From Flavobacteriales bacterium (GTDB taxonomy: Bacteria; Bacteroidota; Bacteroidia; Flavobacteriales; Flavobacteriaceae), in the NCBI GenBank assembly GCA_026993355.1, contig JALWTX010000002.1, positions 28,365 to 92,364 of the forward strand: DNA of 64,000 nt, read 5' to 3'. The notes under the pieces were generated by a model. The model was given only the letters and a program-made list of their open reading frames with translations. It had not been told where the DNA came from and searched no databases. The position numbers and the translations under genes were made by a program. Shown piece after piece: positions 16,266 to 24,334 of the stretch (position 1 is its first letter; the number at the start of each line of letters is the position of its first letter).

Positions 16266-17525
16266 TTACGACCGCATTTTTTTTATAAATTCTTCACCAA
16301 TTCTTTTATATACGCCCGATTCTAATTTTTCTCTAATGGCCGAAAAGGCTTTTACAGTTATATCAATATCTTCTTGGGTGTGAACAGCTGTAGGAATTAA
16401 ACGTAACAGAATCATACCTTTAGGTATCACCGGATAAATAACAATAGAAGTAAAAACATTGTATTTTTCGCGCAAATCTTTCACCATAACCATAGCTTCC
16501 GGCACACTTCCTTTTAAGTAAACAGGCGTAATCACCGTATCTGTTAGACCCAAATCAAAACCGGCATCACGTAAGCCTTTTTGTAAACTGGTGGCTATTT
16601 GCCATAGTTTTTCTTTTAGTTCAGGTCTTGTTTTTAATAATTCTAATCTTTTTAAAGCACCTTCTACCATGGGCATTGGTAAGGATTTGGCAAAGACTTG
16701 CGATCGCATATTGTATTTCAAATATTGAATCAAATCTTTGTCGCCGGCAACAAAAGCACCAATCCCAGCCATCGATTTGGCAAAAGTGGCAAAATAAATA
16801 TCAATATCATCTTGGACGCCTTGTTCTTCGCCGGCACCGGCACCGGTTTGGCCTAAAGTGCCGAAACCATGTGCATCGTCAACTAATAATCTGAAGTTAT
16901 ATTTTTCTTTTAATGCAACTATTTCTTTTAATTTTCCTTGTTCGCCACGCATGCCAAAAACCCCTTCGGTGATCACCAAAATGCCGCCGTCATTTTTATC
17001 AGCAATGGCAGTTGCACGTTCTAACATTTTATCCAAACTTTCGACATCATTATGCTGAAAGGTAAAACGTTTCCCTTGGTGTAAACGGCAGCCATCGATA
17101 ATACTGGCATGCGAATCACTATCATAAACAATGACATCGTTTTTGTTGACCAAACTATCTATAATGGACACATTACCTTGATAACCGAAATTGAGCAAAT
17201 AAGCAGCTTCTTTATTGACAAATTCAGCTAATTCTTGTTCCAATTGTTCATGTTTTTCTGTTTGTCCCGACATGGCACGGGCGCCCATAGGATAGGCCAT
17301 ACCCCATTTGGCGGCCGATTCGGCATCTGCTTTTCTAACTTCTGGATGATTGGCAAGTCCCAAATAATTGTTGATACTCCAGGTGACCATCTCTTTGCCG
17401 TTGAATTTCATCCGGTTCGATATGGGGCCTTCAAATTTAGGGAAAACAAAATAGCCCTCGGCTACATCGGCATAGTTACCTAAAGGGCCTTTATCGTTTT
17501 TAAATTTTTCAAATAAATCTTTCAT
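16266..17525 (-). CDS. Alpha-oxoamine synthase (serine palmitoyl- or cysteate acyl-transferase-like)
   Basis: A 419-residue PLP enzyme of the family that condenses an amino acid with acyl-CoA. It shows SINNYLGLANHP, GARAMSGQTEKHEQLE, the ITEGVFGMRGEQG region, DDAHGFGTLG (PLP aspartate and histidine) and TFAKSMAGIGAF with the probable Schiff-base lysine near residue 248. In Bacteroidota such enzymes make the long-chain base of sphingolipids (from serine) or of the sulfonolipid capnine (from cysteate), the latter associated with gliding relatives. The substrate cannot be read from the sequence; 2-amino-3-ketobutyrate CoA ligase is a less likely alternative. Single gene with its own promoter. 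Confidence 0.85.
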   Translation of the reverse strand: MKDLFEKFKNDKGPLGNYADVAEGYFVFPKFEGPISNRMKFNGKEMVTWSINNYLGLANHPEVRKADAESAAKWGMAYPMGARAMSGQTEKHEQLEQELAEFVNKEAAYLLNFGYQGNVSIIDSLVNKNDVIVYDSDSHASIIDGCRLHQGKRFTFQHNDVESLDKMLERATAIADKNDGGILVITEGVFGMRGEQGKLKEIVALKEKYNFRLLVDDAHGFGTLGQTGAGAGEEQGVQDDIDIYFATFAKSMAGIGAFVAGDKDLIQYLKYNMRSQVFAKSLPMPMVEGALKRLELLKTRPELKEKLWQIATSLQKGLRDAGFDLGLTDTVITPVYLKGSVPEAMVMVKDLREKYNVFTSIVIYPVIPKGMILLRLIPTAVHTQEDIDITVKAFSAIREKLESGVYKRIGEEFIKKMRS

Positions 17526-17556
17526 TATAAATATGGTATGTAAAAATTTTGCTGCT

Positions 17557-17564
17557 GCAAATGT
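17557..17564 (-). promoter_or_regulatory. -7 promoter box of the oxoamine synthase gene
   Basis: TACATTTG on the minus strand, 31 bases before the start codon. Confidence 0.55.
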
Positions 17565-17733
17565 AATAATAATTTATCTATTTGTTATGCATGCATAGTA
17601 TCAGCTAAATAATTTTTACTTTATTTTCTGTTCTAAATCATTTTTAAAACTTTATTTTATCATTATTGATTAAATTTTTCTGAAATTGAGTCCATCTTTT
17701 TACACTAATAAAAATATGCTGTAAAATTTTTTT

Positions 17734-17741
17734 TATTTTTG
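17734..17741 (+). promoter_or_regulatory. -7 promoter box of the M3 peptidase gene
   Basis: TATTTTTG, ending 14 bases before the start codon, so the 5' untranslated region is very short. Confidence 0.55.
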
Positions 17742-17755
17742 GTAAAAATTTTACC

Positions 17756-19888
17756 ATGAAATCCATTCTGCTTTTATGCTTGCCTATCATACTTTTTTCT
17801 TGTCAGGATGAAGTAAAAACCAATCAATCTAATAATAAAATGAACACCAATCAAACCAATAATATTTTATTACAAAATTGGGATACACCTTTCGGCACGC
17901 CACCTTTTGATAAAATCAAGAGTAAAGATTATTTGCCGGCTTTTGAAGCGGCAATTAAAATCCATAACCAAGAGATTGAAAAGATTGTCAACAATCCCGC
18001 TGCACCGACTTTTCAAAATACGGTGGTGGCTTTGGAGCAAAGCGGGCAAAAACTCAAACGCATACAACATTTGTTTGATGCGGTCGAATCTGCCAATACC
18101 GATGATGTTTTAAAAGCCACATCTAATAAAATACAACCCGAATTGGCTGCGCACTACGATCAAATAACAATGAACAAAAAGTTGTTTGATAGAATTAACA
18201 AAGTCTATCAACAAAGAGATCAATTAGATTTAGATGCCGAAGACCAAAGGTTGCTCAAAGAAACCTACAAAAATTTTGTTCGTTCAGGAGTGAATTTGCC
18301 CGAAAAAAAACAAAATCGTCTTAAAGAAATTAACAAAGAATTGGCGAGTCTGCAACAAACTTTTAATGATAATTTGTTGGCGGAAACCAACGATTTTGAA
18401 CTCTATGTGACTGACAAGAAAGATTTAGGAAACATGCCAAAACAAGCCGTTGATGCCGCTGCCGAAGAAGCCCGAAAACGCGGACATCAAACCGGTTGGT
18501 CTTTTACCTTGCAACACCCCAGTATTTATCCGTTTTTAGATTATTCGCCCAATAGAGCCTTACGCGAAAAAATTTTTAACGGCTATGCCAACAGGGGCAA
18601 TAACAACAATACACATGACAATAAAAAGGTTTTGGAAAAAATGGTGCAGTTGCGCACCGAAAAAGCGCATTTGCTCGGTTATGACAATTTTGCACAATAT
18701 GTTTTAGCTGATAATATGGCTGAAAAGCCCGAAAAGGTTTACAAATTGCTCAATCAGGTTTGGCAACCGGCCTTAAAAACCGCTAAAAAAGATAGAGATG
18801 ATTTGGCAAATGCTATGAAACAAGAGGGTATAAATGACGATTTCCGGGCTTCCGACTGGCGTTATTATGTCCGTAAAATTCGCGAACAAAAATACAATTT
18901 TGACGAAACCGTAACCAAGCCATATTTTGAAGTCAATGCCGTTCGTGACGGCGCTTTTTTATTGGCGCATAAATTATTCGGACTTAATTTTAATAAGATG
19001 AACCTTCCGGGTTGGCACAAAGACCAGCAAGTGTTTGATGTTACTGATACAACCGGTAAACATATCGGCGTCATTTATATGGACTTTTTTGCGCGTCCGA
19101 GCAAACGCGGCGGTGCATGGATGAATGAATTGCGGATGCAGTCCAATGTCAATGGCAAGTTTGTAACGCCAATTGTCACGACCAATTTCAATTTTCCGGC
19201 ACCTACCAAATCCATGCCGAGTTTGTTGAGTTTTACGCAAGCGCAAACCGTGTTTCATGAGTTTGGTCACGCTTTGCACGGCTTGTTATCAAATGTCAAA
19301 TACGCATCGTTATCCGGCACCAATGTGCCGCGTGATTTTGTCGAATTTCCGTCACAAGTCATGGAAAACTGGATGAGTCACCCCGATATGTTAAAATTAT
19401 ATGCCAAGCATTATCAAACCGGCAAGATTATTCCGCAAGATTTAATAGATAAGATGAATGCTGCCAATGGCTTTAACGAAGGATTTAGAAGTGTCGAATA
19501 TCTTGCAGCGTCGTTTTTAGATATGGATTGGCACACGCTGAACGATACATTGCCACGCAAAACTTTGGATTTTGAAAAACAATCTATGCAAAAAATCGGG
19601 TTGATTAAGGAAATTATTCCGCGTTATCGTTCTACCTATTATGCGCATATTTTCGGGGGTGGTTATGCCGCCGGCTATTACAGCTATTTATGGTCCGAAG
19701 TGTTGGATGCCGACACCTTTGAAGCCTTTGTCAAGTCCGGTGATATTTTTAATCCCGGATTGGCACGTCGCTATAAAAAAATGGTCAGCAGTGGTGGCAC
19801 CAAACCGGCTATGCAGTTGTATAAAGAATTTATGGGACGTGAACCTAAGATAGATGCTTTATTAAAGAAAAAAGGCTTTCAATTTTAG
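17756..19888 (+). CDS. dcp: M3-family zinc metallopeptidase lipoprotein (Dcp-like)
   Basis: A 710-residue oligopeptidase. The signal peptide ends LFSCQ, a lipobox, so it is probably anchored in the periplasm. The HEFGHALHG motif (about residue 500) gives two zinc histidines and the catalytic glutamate, and the downstream EFPSQVMENW segment supplies the third zinc ligand. The overall length and the NWDTPFGTPPFDKIKSKDY start match the peptidyl-dipeptidase Dcp group, which removes C-terminal dipeptides from short peptides. Asn/Gln-rich residues 20-40 are a linker to the membrane. It is a single gene with its own promoter. Confidence 0.92.
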   Translation: MKSILLLCLPIILFSCQDEVKTNQSNNKMNTNQTNNILLQNWDTPFGTPPFDKIKSKDYLPAFEAAIKIHNQEIEKIVNNPAAPTFQNTVVALEQSGQKLKRIQHLFDAVESANTDDVLKATSNKIQPELAAHYDQITMNKKLFDRINKVYQQRDQLDLDAEDQRLLKETYKNFVRSGVNLPEKKQNRLKEINKELASLQQTFNDNLLAETNDFELYVTDKKDLGNMPKQAVDAAAEEARKRGHQTGWSFTLQHPSIYPFLDYSPNRALREKIFNGYANRGNNNNTHDNKKVLEKMVQLRTEKAHLLGYDNFAQYVLADNMAEKPEKVYKLLNQVWQPALKTAKKDRDDLANAMKQEGINDDFRASDWRYYVRKIREQKYNFDETVTKPYFEVNAVRDGAFLLAHKLFGLNFNKMNLPGWHKDQQVFDVTDTTGKHIGVIYMDFFARPSKRGGAWMNELRMQSNVNGKFVTPIVTTNFNFPAPTKSMPSLLSFTQAQTVFHEFGHALHGLLSNVKYASLSGTNVPRDFVEFPSQVMENWMSHPDMLKLYAKHYQTGKIIPQDLIDKMNAANGFNEGFRSVEYLAASFLDMDWHTLNDTLPRKTLDFEKQSMQKIGLIKEIIPRYRSTYYAHIFGGGYAAGYYSYLWSEVLDADTFEAFVKSGDIFNPGLARRYKKMVSSGGTKPAMQLYKEFMGREPKIDALLKKKGFQF

Positions 19889-19899
19889 GCTGTAAAAAT

Positions 19900-20541
19900 T
19901 TAATAATAAAAATAAATCAATTGAATTTTGGGGTTTAGCATATAATCAGCCGGATTACAGCCGGGTTGTCCTTCGGGAATGGGTAAATTTTGCTTTTTAA
20001 AGAATTTAATCCAAGCCGAATCAAAAGTTTGGGTAAGTTTATTTTTGAAAGACATAGGCTTAACCGGTAGAATAGGTTTTTGTTGTCTGTCTAATAAATT
20101 TTCATAGACGAGTTCGGAACAGTAATATTTATGATTAAAAAGTTTAAATTCCGTATCATAAGCTTTCCCCAATTGTTGATAAAGACGCTTTAAAAAAGCC
20201 GGTATTAAAGATTGATAGGCAGGTTTTAACCGCCCTACAATAACTTTGGGCTGGTTTTGCTGTGTTAAGCTTCGGTTTAAAAAATCTTTTAAAGGTGTTT
20301 TTTGTACCTTTTTATAAGCTTCTATCACATAAATTTTTCCGTCTTCAATACTGACTACGCCCATATGAGAAATTTTATATTTTTTGTGATGAAAAGTGGC
20401 ATTTTCTATGGCATCGCACAAGGGACCACAATTTAAATCTTGAAAGAGGAAATCGCCATTTTTAAGTTTTACTTCTTGACTGTTAATTTGGGGGATGCTT
20501 ACAATTAAAATTATTATTGAAATTAAAATTTTTGATATCAT
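19900..20541 (-). CDS. YiiX/YebB-like secreted cysteine hydrolase (permuted NlpC/P60)
   Basis: 213 residues starting at the ATG at 20541, which gives a signal peptide (MISKILISIIILIVSIPQ, cleavage near NSQ). The longer frame starting at 20652 overlaps the upstream gene and is rejected. The family pattern is clear: NGDFLFQDLNCGPLCDAIE, ISHMGVVSIEDGKIYVIEA with the histidine, VVGRL-like strand (here IVGRLKPAYQ), YYCSELVYENL with the catalytic cysteine, and PEGQPGCNPADYML. These permuted papain-like enzymes act on peptide or lipid-linked amide bonds; the substrate is unknown. Last gene of a four-gene minus-strand operon. Confidence 0.82.
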   Translation of the reverse strand: MISKILISIIILIVSIPQINSQEVKLKNGDFLFQDLNCGPLCDAIENATFHHKKYKISHMGVVSIEDGKIYVIEAYKKVQKTPLKDFLNRSLTQQNQPKVIVGRLKPAYQSLIPAFLKRLYQQLGKAYDTEFKLFNHKYYCSELVYENLLDRQQKPILPVKPMSFKNKLTQTFDSAWIKFFKKQNLPIPEGQPGCNPADYMLNPKIQLIYFYY

Positions 20542-20548
20542 GGCTCCT

Positions 20549-20941
20549 TTAGTTTTTAACTTGATTTTGATGTTGAAAACAGTATCCATTGGCAATGCGC
20601 GTCTTATGTCTGCAACGTGTTCCCTGTTTGGTTCGACCTTTACATTGTACACTTTTGCTTGTTTGTCCTACCGCTTTGCTGGGTCTGTACGAAGTGTTTA
20701 TGTGTGATAAATCCGGTGGATGACATATTTTGCAAGGGGTTAATCCTAATGCATTGATTTGTTCCGGACTGATTTTCTTCGATACATTTTTAACCATATG
20801 GCAATTGGCCAAATGGTATCTTTTGCCACTTGGTGTTTTATACAGATTTTGTGCCTGATTATCCTTGGGAAAAATCCAAAATAACAGGATAAAAAACAGA
20901 GGCTTTGATATTGTTTTAAAATGGTGCACGATCTTTTCCAA
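20549..20941 (-). CDS. Secreted cysteine-rich protein, DUF5763-like
   Basis: A 130-residue protein with a signal peptide (hydrophobic PLFFILLFWIF, cleavage near QAQ). Two small metal-binding-like modules follow: YHLANCHMVKN... LTPCKICHPP (three cysteines and histidines), and CKGRTKQGTRCRHKTR...GYCFQHQ, the short C-x-C-H pattern of DUF5763. Both could bind zinc. The protein ends 7 bases before the YiiX-like gene starts. Its role next to cell-wall-type hydrolases is unknown; a binding or targeting role is a guess. Confidence 0.7.
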   Translation of the reverse strand: MEKIVHHFKTISKPLFFILLFWIFPKDNQAQNLYKTPSGKRYHLANCHMVKNVSKKISPEQINALGLTPCKICHPPDLSHINTSYRPSKAVGQTSKSVQCKGRTKQGTRCRHKTRIANGYCFQHQNQVKN

Positions 20942-20955
20942 AAGTTAAAATTGCA

Positions 20956-22077
20956 TTAATTATGTAAGGCGTTAACCCAGGAGGTAAATGATAATCTTTT
21001 CTTTCCGTCTTTATCGAGCAAGCCGGTATTTCTCCAGATTTTGCCTAAATCTTTAATTTCCGGTGGAAAGGTTTCCCATAAGGCATCATAATCTCTATGC
21101 GTCCACCAAATAACAAACAAGTAATGGTGTTCTTGTGCATTGGTAAGTAATGTCTTCAAATAAATATTTTGTTCGCATTCATTGCCATTTATATCGATAT
21201 TTAAATTTGGAATAGATAAATTTTCAGCCAAATGACTTGTTTCAACAAAAGCAATAGGTTTATGAATATTATTATTTACGAAATCCAAGGTTTTTTGAAA
21301 TTCCAGTTTGCTATGTTGATTTTTTAAATAAGGATAATAGCTAAAAGAGACAAAATCCATTTGATTGATATAATTTATTAATTCATTAGTATAATCGCTG
21401 CTATTTGCTACATTGGCTTTATACAGATTATGCAAAGAGATGGATTCAGAGATTTTTAAATCAGGATATATTTGTTTAATTCTTGCTTTTACATGCTTGA
21501 TTAACAGCTTATACGACGTCCATTTATTTGGCTTACGTAACAAGAGTTCGTTAACTTCTATTGCCATAACCAAATAATCTGGATTAAATGCATTAATTAA
21601 ATATTTAAGATGTTTAAAATAAGCCTCTTCTATTTTATTATCGTTTAAATCGACATAAGAAGGAATGGTCCCATCAAAATCTTCTGCGAGGTCACTTCTG
21701 TTTGAATTTAATAACCCAATAGAGAGCAAAAGTGGCCGGTCATCCAATCTTTTTGCAAGCTTGTTTGAGATTTCATTTGCAAATTCCGATGGTAAAGGCA
21801 AATTATTTATCCAAGCATTCCATGGTATTTTGCTATCGATATGTTCGCAATAAATATCTCCATAATTGTGAATAAATTGGTAAGTATCGGTTACATCTTG
21901 TGGATTAGGTCCAAAAGGCCAAGTGGTAAAGCCCATCTTAAAATTTCTGGAGGCATAACCTGAAAAGAAACCAATGGAGTAACAGGTATCCTCATTTTTA
22001 GTTGGCTCAGGTGGTTTAGCACAACTAAAATTGAATAGTAGAAAAACGATGTCGGCAATGTATAAGAAATATTTCAT
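20956..22077 (-). CDS. Lipoprotein with TIM-barrel glycosidase-like fold (clan GH-A-like)
   Basis: A 373-residue lipoprotein (signal peptide ending NFSCA). The body looks like a GH-A clan (beta/alpha)8 barrel: a strand ending AIEVNEL, where a conserved Asn-Glu pair would be the acid/base, and a later strand AFVETSHL, where Glu would be the nucleophile; VSFSYYPYL and VIWWTHRDYDALWE are also typical of substrate-binding loops near the barrel end. The nearest resemblance is to galactanase GH53-like enzymes, but the family is not certain. It begins 2 bases after the NlpC/P60 gene, so they are translated from one mRNA. Confidence 0.6.
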   Translation of the reverse strand: MKYFLYIADIVFLLFNFSCAKPPEPTKNEDTCYSIGFFSGYASRNFKMGFTTWPFGPNPQDVTDTYQFIHNYGDIYCEHIDSKIPWNAWINNLPLPSEFANEISNKLAKRLDDRPLLLSIGLLNSNRSDLAEDFDGTIPSYVDLNDNKIEEAYFKHLKYLINAFNPDYLVMAIEVNELLLRKPNKWTSYKLLIKHVKARIKQIYPDLKISESISLHNLYKANVANSSDYTNELINYINQMDFVSFSYYPYLKNQHSKLEFQKTLDFVNNNIHKPIAFVETSHLAENLSIPNLNIDINGNECEQNIYLKTLLTNAQEHHYLFVIWWTHRDYDALWETFPPEIKDLGKIWRNTGLLDKDGKKRLSFTSWVNALHN

Positions 22078-22079
22078 AT

Positions 22080-22850
22080 TTATATTATCCGTCTCACATC
22101 ACTCAACCGGTGAGAATAACGTTGAAATTTCCGGCTCCAAATCCCTTTTTCATCGATGTCGTCAATATGTGCATTGCCGTGTGAGTGGAAAATAGTGCCG
22201 TTGCCCAATAAAAATCCGACATGAATGACCTTGCCTTTGTCGTTGGTAAAAAATGCCAAATCACCGGGTTCGGCTTCATTTAATTTGATAGAAACGCCTT
22301 GTGTGGCTTGATCTTTGGCGTTGCGAAGCAAATGATGTCCGCAGATTTTATAAGCCATTTGGGTTAAACCGCTGCAATCGAGTCCGAAATGCGTTTTACC
22401 GCCCCAAAGATACGGACTGTTTTCATACGTAAAAGCAAAATCCAATACTTGTGCTTTGTCGTGTTTGCCTGTAATATAATTGCCGGTAAAGATGCCGGTT
22501 TCGTTGCCTATTTTTATAGTCAATTTTTCAGGATTAAAATTGGGCAACACACTGCCCATGGGTAATAAAAATCTGCCGGATTGTGGAAAAATAACTTCGC
22601 TGACAATATCGGTCGTATAATAAGGCTGTTGGTCGGTAAGTGTTTCAAATTCATCATTCGAAATTACAAGCACCACTTTTTCATCAATCCAACCTTCATA
22701 TTGTTCGTACATGGTTTTGATGTAGCGCCATTGTTTGTAAGTGTCCAATATTTCAAATATGTCACCAAAGAGCATTTGGGTCATAATTTCGGCTTCATCC
22801 GCACGGTCGGCACGAATGGGAACAATGGTGGCAAAATTTAGGGCTTTCAT
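22080..22850 (-). CDS. NlpC/P60 (C40) cysteine peptidase with SH3-like domains
   Basis: 256 residues from the ATG at 22850 (MKALNFATIVPIRADR); the in-frame ATG 36 bases upstream adds a poor extension. Residues about 1-115 are SH3b-like (FEILDTYKQWRYIKTMYEQYEGWIDE). The C-terminal part is an NlpC/P60 domain with DCSGLTQMAYKICG (catalytic Cys about residue 157), PGDLAFFTND and VIHVGFLLGNGTIFHSHG (catalytic His). Such enzymes cut D-gamma-Glu-diamino acid bonds in peptidoglycan peptides. No signal peptide is visible, so it may act on recycled muropeptides in the cytosol. First gene of the four-gene operon. Confidence 0.88.
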   Translation of the reverse strand: MKALNFATIVPIRADRADEAEIMTQMLFGDIFEILDTYKQWRYIKTMYEQYEGWIDEKVVLVISNDEFETLTDQQPYYTTDIVSEVIFPQSGRFLLPMGSVLPNFNPEKLTIKIGNETGIFTGNYITGKHDKAQVLDFAFTYENSPYLWGGKTHFGLDCSGLTQMAYKICGHHLLRNAKDQATQGVSIKLNEAEPGDLAFFTNDKGKVIHVGFLLGNGTIFHSHGNAHIDDIDEKGIWSRKFQRYSHRLSDVRRII

Positions 22851-22934
22851 AGGGGAGTTGAAATTAAAGATTAAATTTAGAGGCAAATATATTTTGTCTC
22901 TTAAACATTTGTAGTATTGTATTCAGTATTAGTG

Positions 22935-23030
22935 CTGCTGTCATTTCGAAGGAGTTTACGACTGAGAAATCTTAATATGAGATTTCTCACTGCGTTCGAA
23001 ACGACAGGAAAACATTCGAAATGACAGCAG
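22935..23030. repeat. REP-like palindromic repeat element
   Basis: A 96-base palindromic element between divergent/adjacent genes. The outer arms CTGCTGTCATTTCGAA 22935-22950 and TTCGAAATGACAGCAG 23015-23030 are a perfect 16-bp inverted repeat; an inner hairpin GAGAAATCT 22964-22972 with AGATTTCTC 22980-22988 has a 7-base loop, and an imperfect extra copy of the arm lies at 22994-23006. This TGTCATTTCGAA type is a widespread intergenic repeat in Bacteroidota genomes. Confidence 0.75.
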
Positions 23031-23041
23031 AAACTTTATTT

Positions 23042-24226
23042 TTATTCGTTTTCAATAATCATGGCGCCGGCGCCACCGCCACCGTTACATATGCCGGCAG
23101 CACCGTATTTGGCGTTATTGCGTTTTAAGGCGTTGATCAGTGCCATAATAATACGGGCGCCACTTACGCCGAGTGGATGGCCAATTGATACGGCCCCGCC
23201 GTAAATATTACATTTTTCAGGGTCTAATTTCATTAATTCCATATTGACCAAACCAACAACGGCAAAAGCCTCATTTAGTTCAAAATAATCAATATCATCA
23301 AGGCTTAATCCGGCTTTTTTAAGTGCTTTAGGAATGGCTTTGGCCGGTGCGGTAGTAAACCATTCGGGTTCATGTGCAGCATCGGCATAAGAGACAATTT
23401 TGGCCAATGGTTTCAAACCCAATTCTTCTGCTTTTTTCCGGGTGGTAATTACCAAGGCCGCTCCTCCGTCATTAATGGTTGAAGCATTGGCAGCGGTTAC
23501 AGTACCGTCTTTGGTAAAGACCGGTTTGAGCAGCGGAATTTTTTCAAAATTGACATTTTTATATTCTTCGTCTTCGGCAAAAATAACCGGGTCACCTTTG
23601 CGTTGCGGTATTTCAACAGGAATGATTTCATTGTCAAAAATGCCATTTTTCCAAGCTTCTTTAGATAAGTGATAAGATTTAATGGCAAAGGCATCTTGTT
23701 CTTCGCGGCTGATGTCATATTTTTTAGCGCACATATCAGCAAAAACGCCCATATGTTGTTGTGAGTAAACGTCTAGTAAACCATCTAAAATCAAGCCGTC
23801 TTTAAGCGTAATATCCCCTAATTTCACGCCTTTACGTCCCTTTAAGTAATGGGGTGCTTGTGACATATTTTCCATCCCGCCGGCGACCATTATTTCGGCA
23901 TCTCCGGCTTTGAGTGCTTGGGCAGCCATGCTAACGGCTTTCATCCCGGAGGCGCAAACTTTATTGACCGTGGTTGCCGGAACCGTGTTGGGAATACCGG
24001 CATAGATGCTTGCTTGACGGGCAGGTGCTTGGCCTTCGCCGGCTTGCAAGACATTGCCCATATAAACTTCATCGACCAACTCAGGATCTAAATTGATTTT
24101 TTTTAAAGCGCCTTTAATGGCAATAGCGCCCAATTTTGGGGCAGGAATATTGGCTAAAGTGCCATTGAAACTGCCAATTGGAGTGCGGGCATACGAAACA
24201 ATTACTATATCTTGTGGTGATTTCAT
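23042..24226 (-). CDS. Acetyl-CoA C-acyltransferase (thiolase)
   Basis: A 394-residue thiolase. It shows the acylation-site cysteine in NKVCASGMKAV (about residue 89), GGMENMSQAPHYL, NASTINDGGAALV, the ELNEAFAV helix, GGAVSIGHPLGVSGARI and the C-terminal ICNGGGGAGAMI with the second catalytic cysteine. It condenses two acetyl-CoA or cleaves 3-ketoacyl-CoA; the length and GHPLG motif fit acetyl-CoA acetyltransferase (AtoB type) or FadA equally. It is a single gene here, without other beta-oxidation genes adjacent. Confidence 0.93.
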   Translation of the reverse strand: MKSPQDIVIVSYARTPIGSFNGTLANIPAPKLGAIAIKGALKKINLDPELVDEVYMGNVLQAGEGQAPARQASIYAGIPNTVPATTVNKVCASGMKAVSMAAQALKAGDAEIMVAGGMENMSQAPHYLKGRKGVKLGDITLKDGLILDGLLDVYSQQHMGVFADMCAKKYDISREEQDAFAIKSYHLSKEAWKNGIFDNEIIPVEIPQRKGDPVIFAEDEEYKNVNFEKIPLLKPVFTKDGTVTAANASTINDGGAALVITTRKKAEELGLKPLAKIVSYADAAHEPEWFTTAPAKAIPKALKKAGLSLDDIDYFELNEAFAVVGLVNMELMKLDPEKCNIYGGAVSIGHPLGVSGARIIMALINALKRNNAKYGAAGICNGGGGAGAMIIENE

Positions 24227-24298
24227 AATATTATTTTTTAGTTGCCTAAAATTACAAATATTTCAAATACTGTGCAGATGTTTGTACGAAAAATATCT

Positions 24299-24306
24299 TA
24301 ATTTTG
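24299..24306 (+). promoter_or_regulatory. -7 promoter box of pgpH
   Basis: TAATTTTG, ending 28 bases before the pgpH start codon. Confidence 0.55.
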
Positions 24307-24334
24307 AGCGGACTAACTTTTTAACGCATTTTGC

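Noticed and set aside
20542..20652. N-terminal extension of the YiiX-like protein
   Set aside because: The extra residues are the out-of-frame end of the upstream DUF5763-like gene; the ATG at 20541 gives a normal signal peptide.
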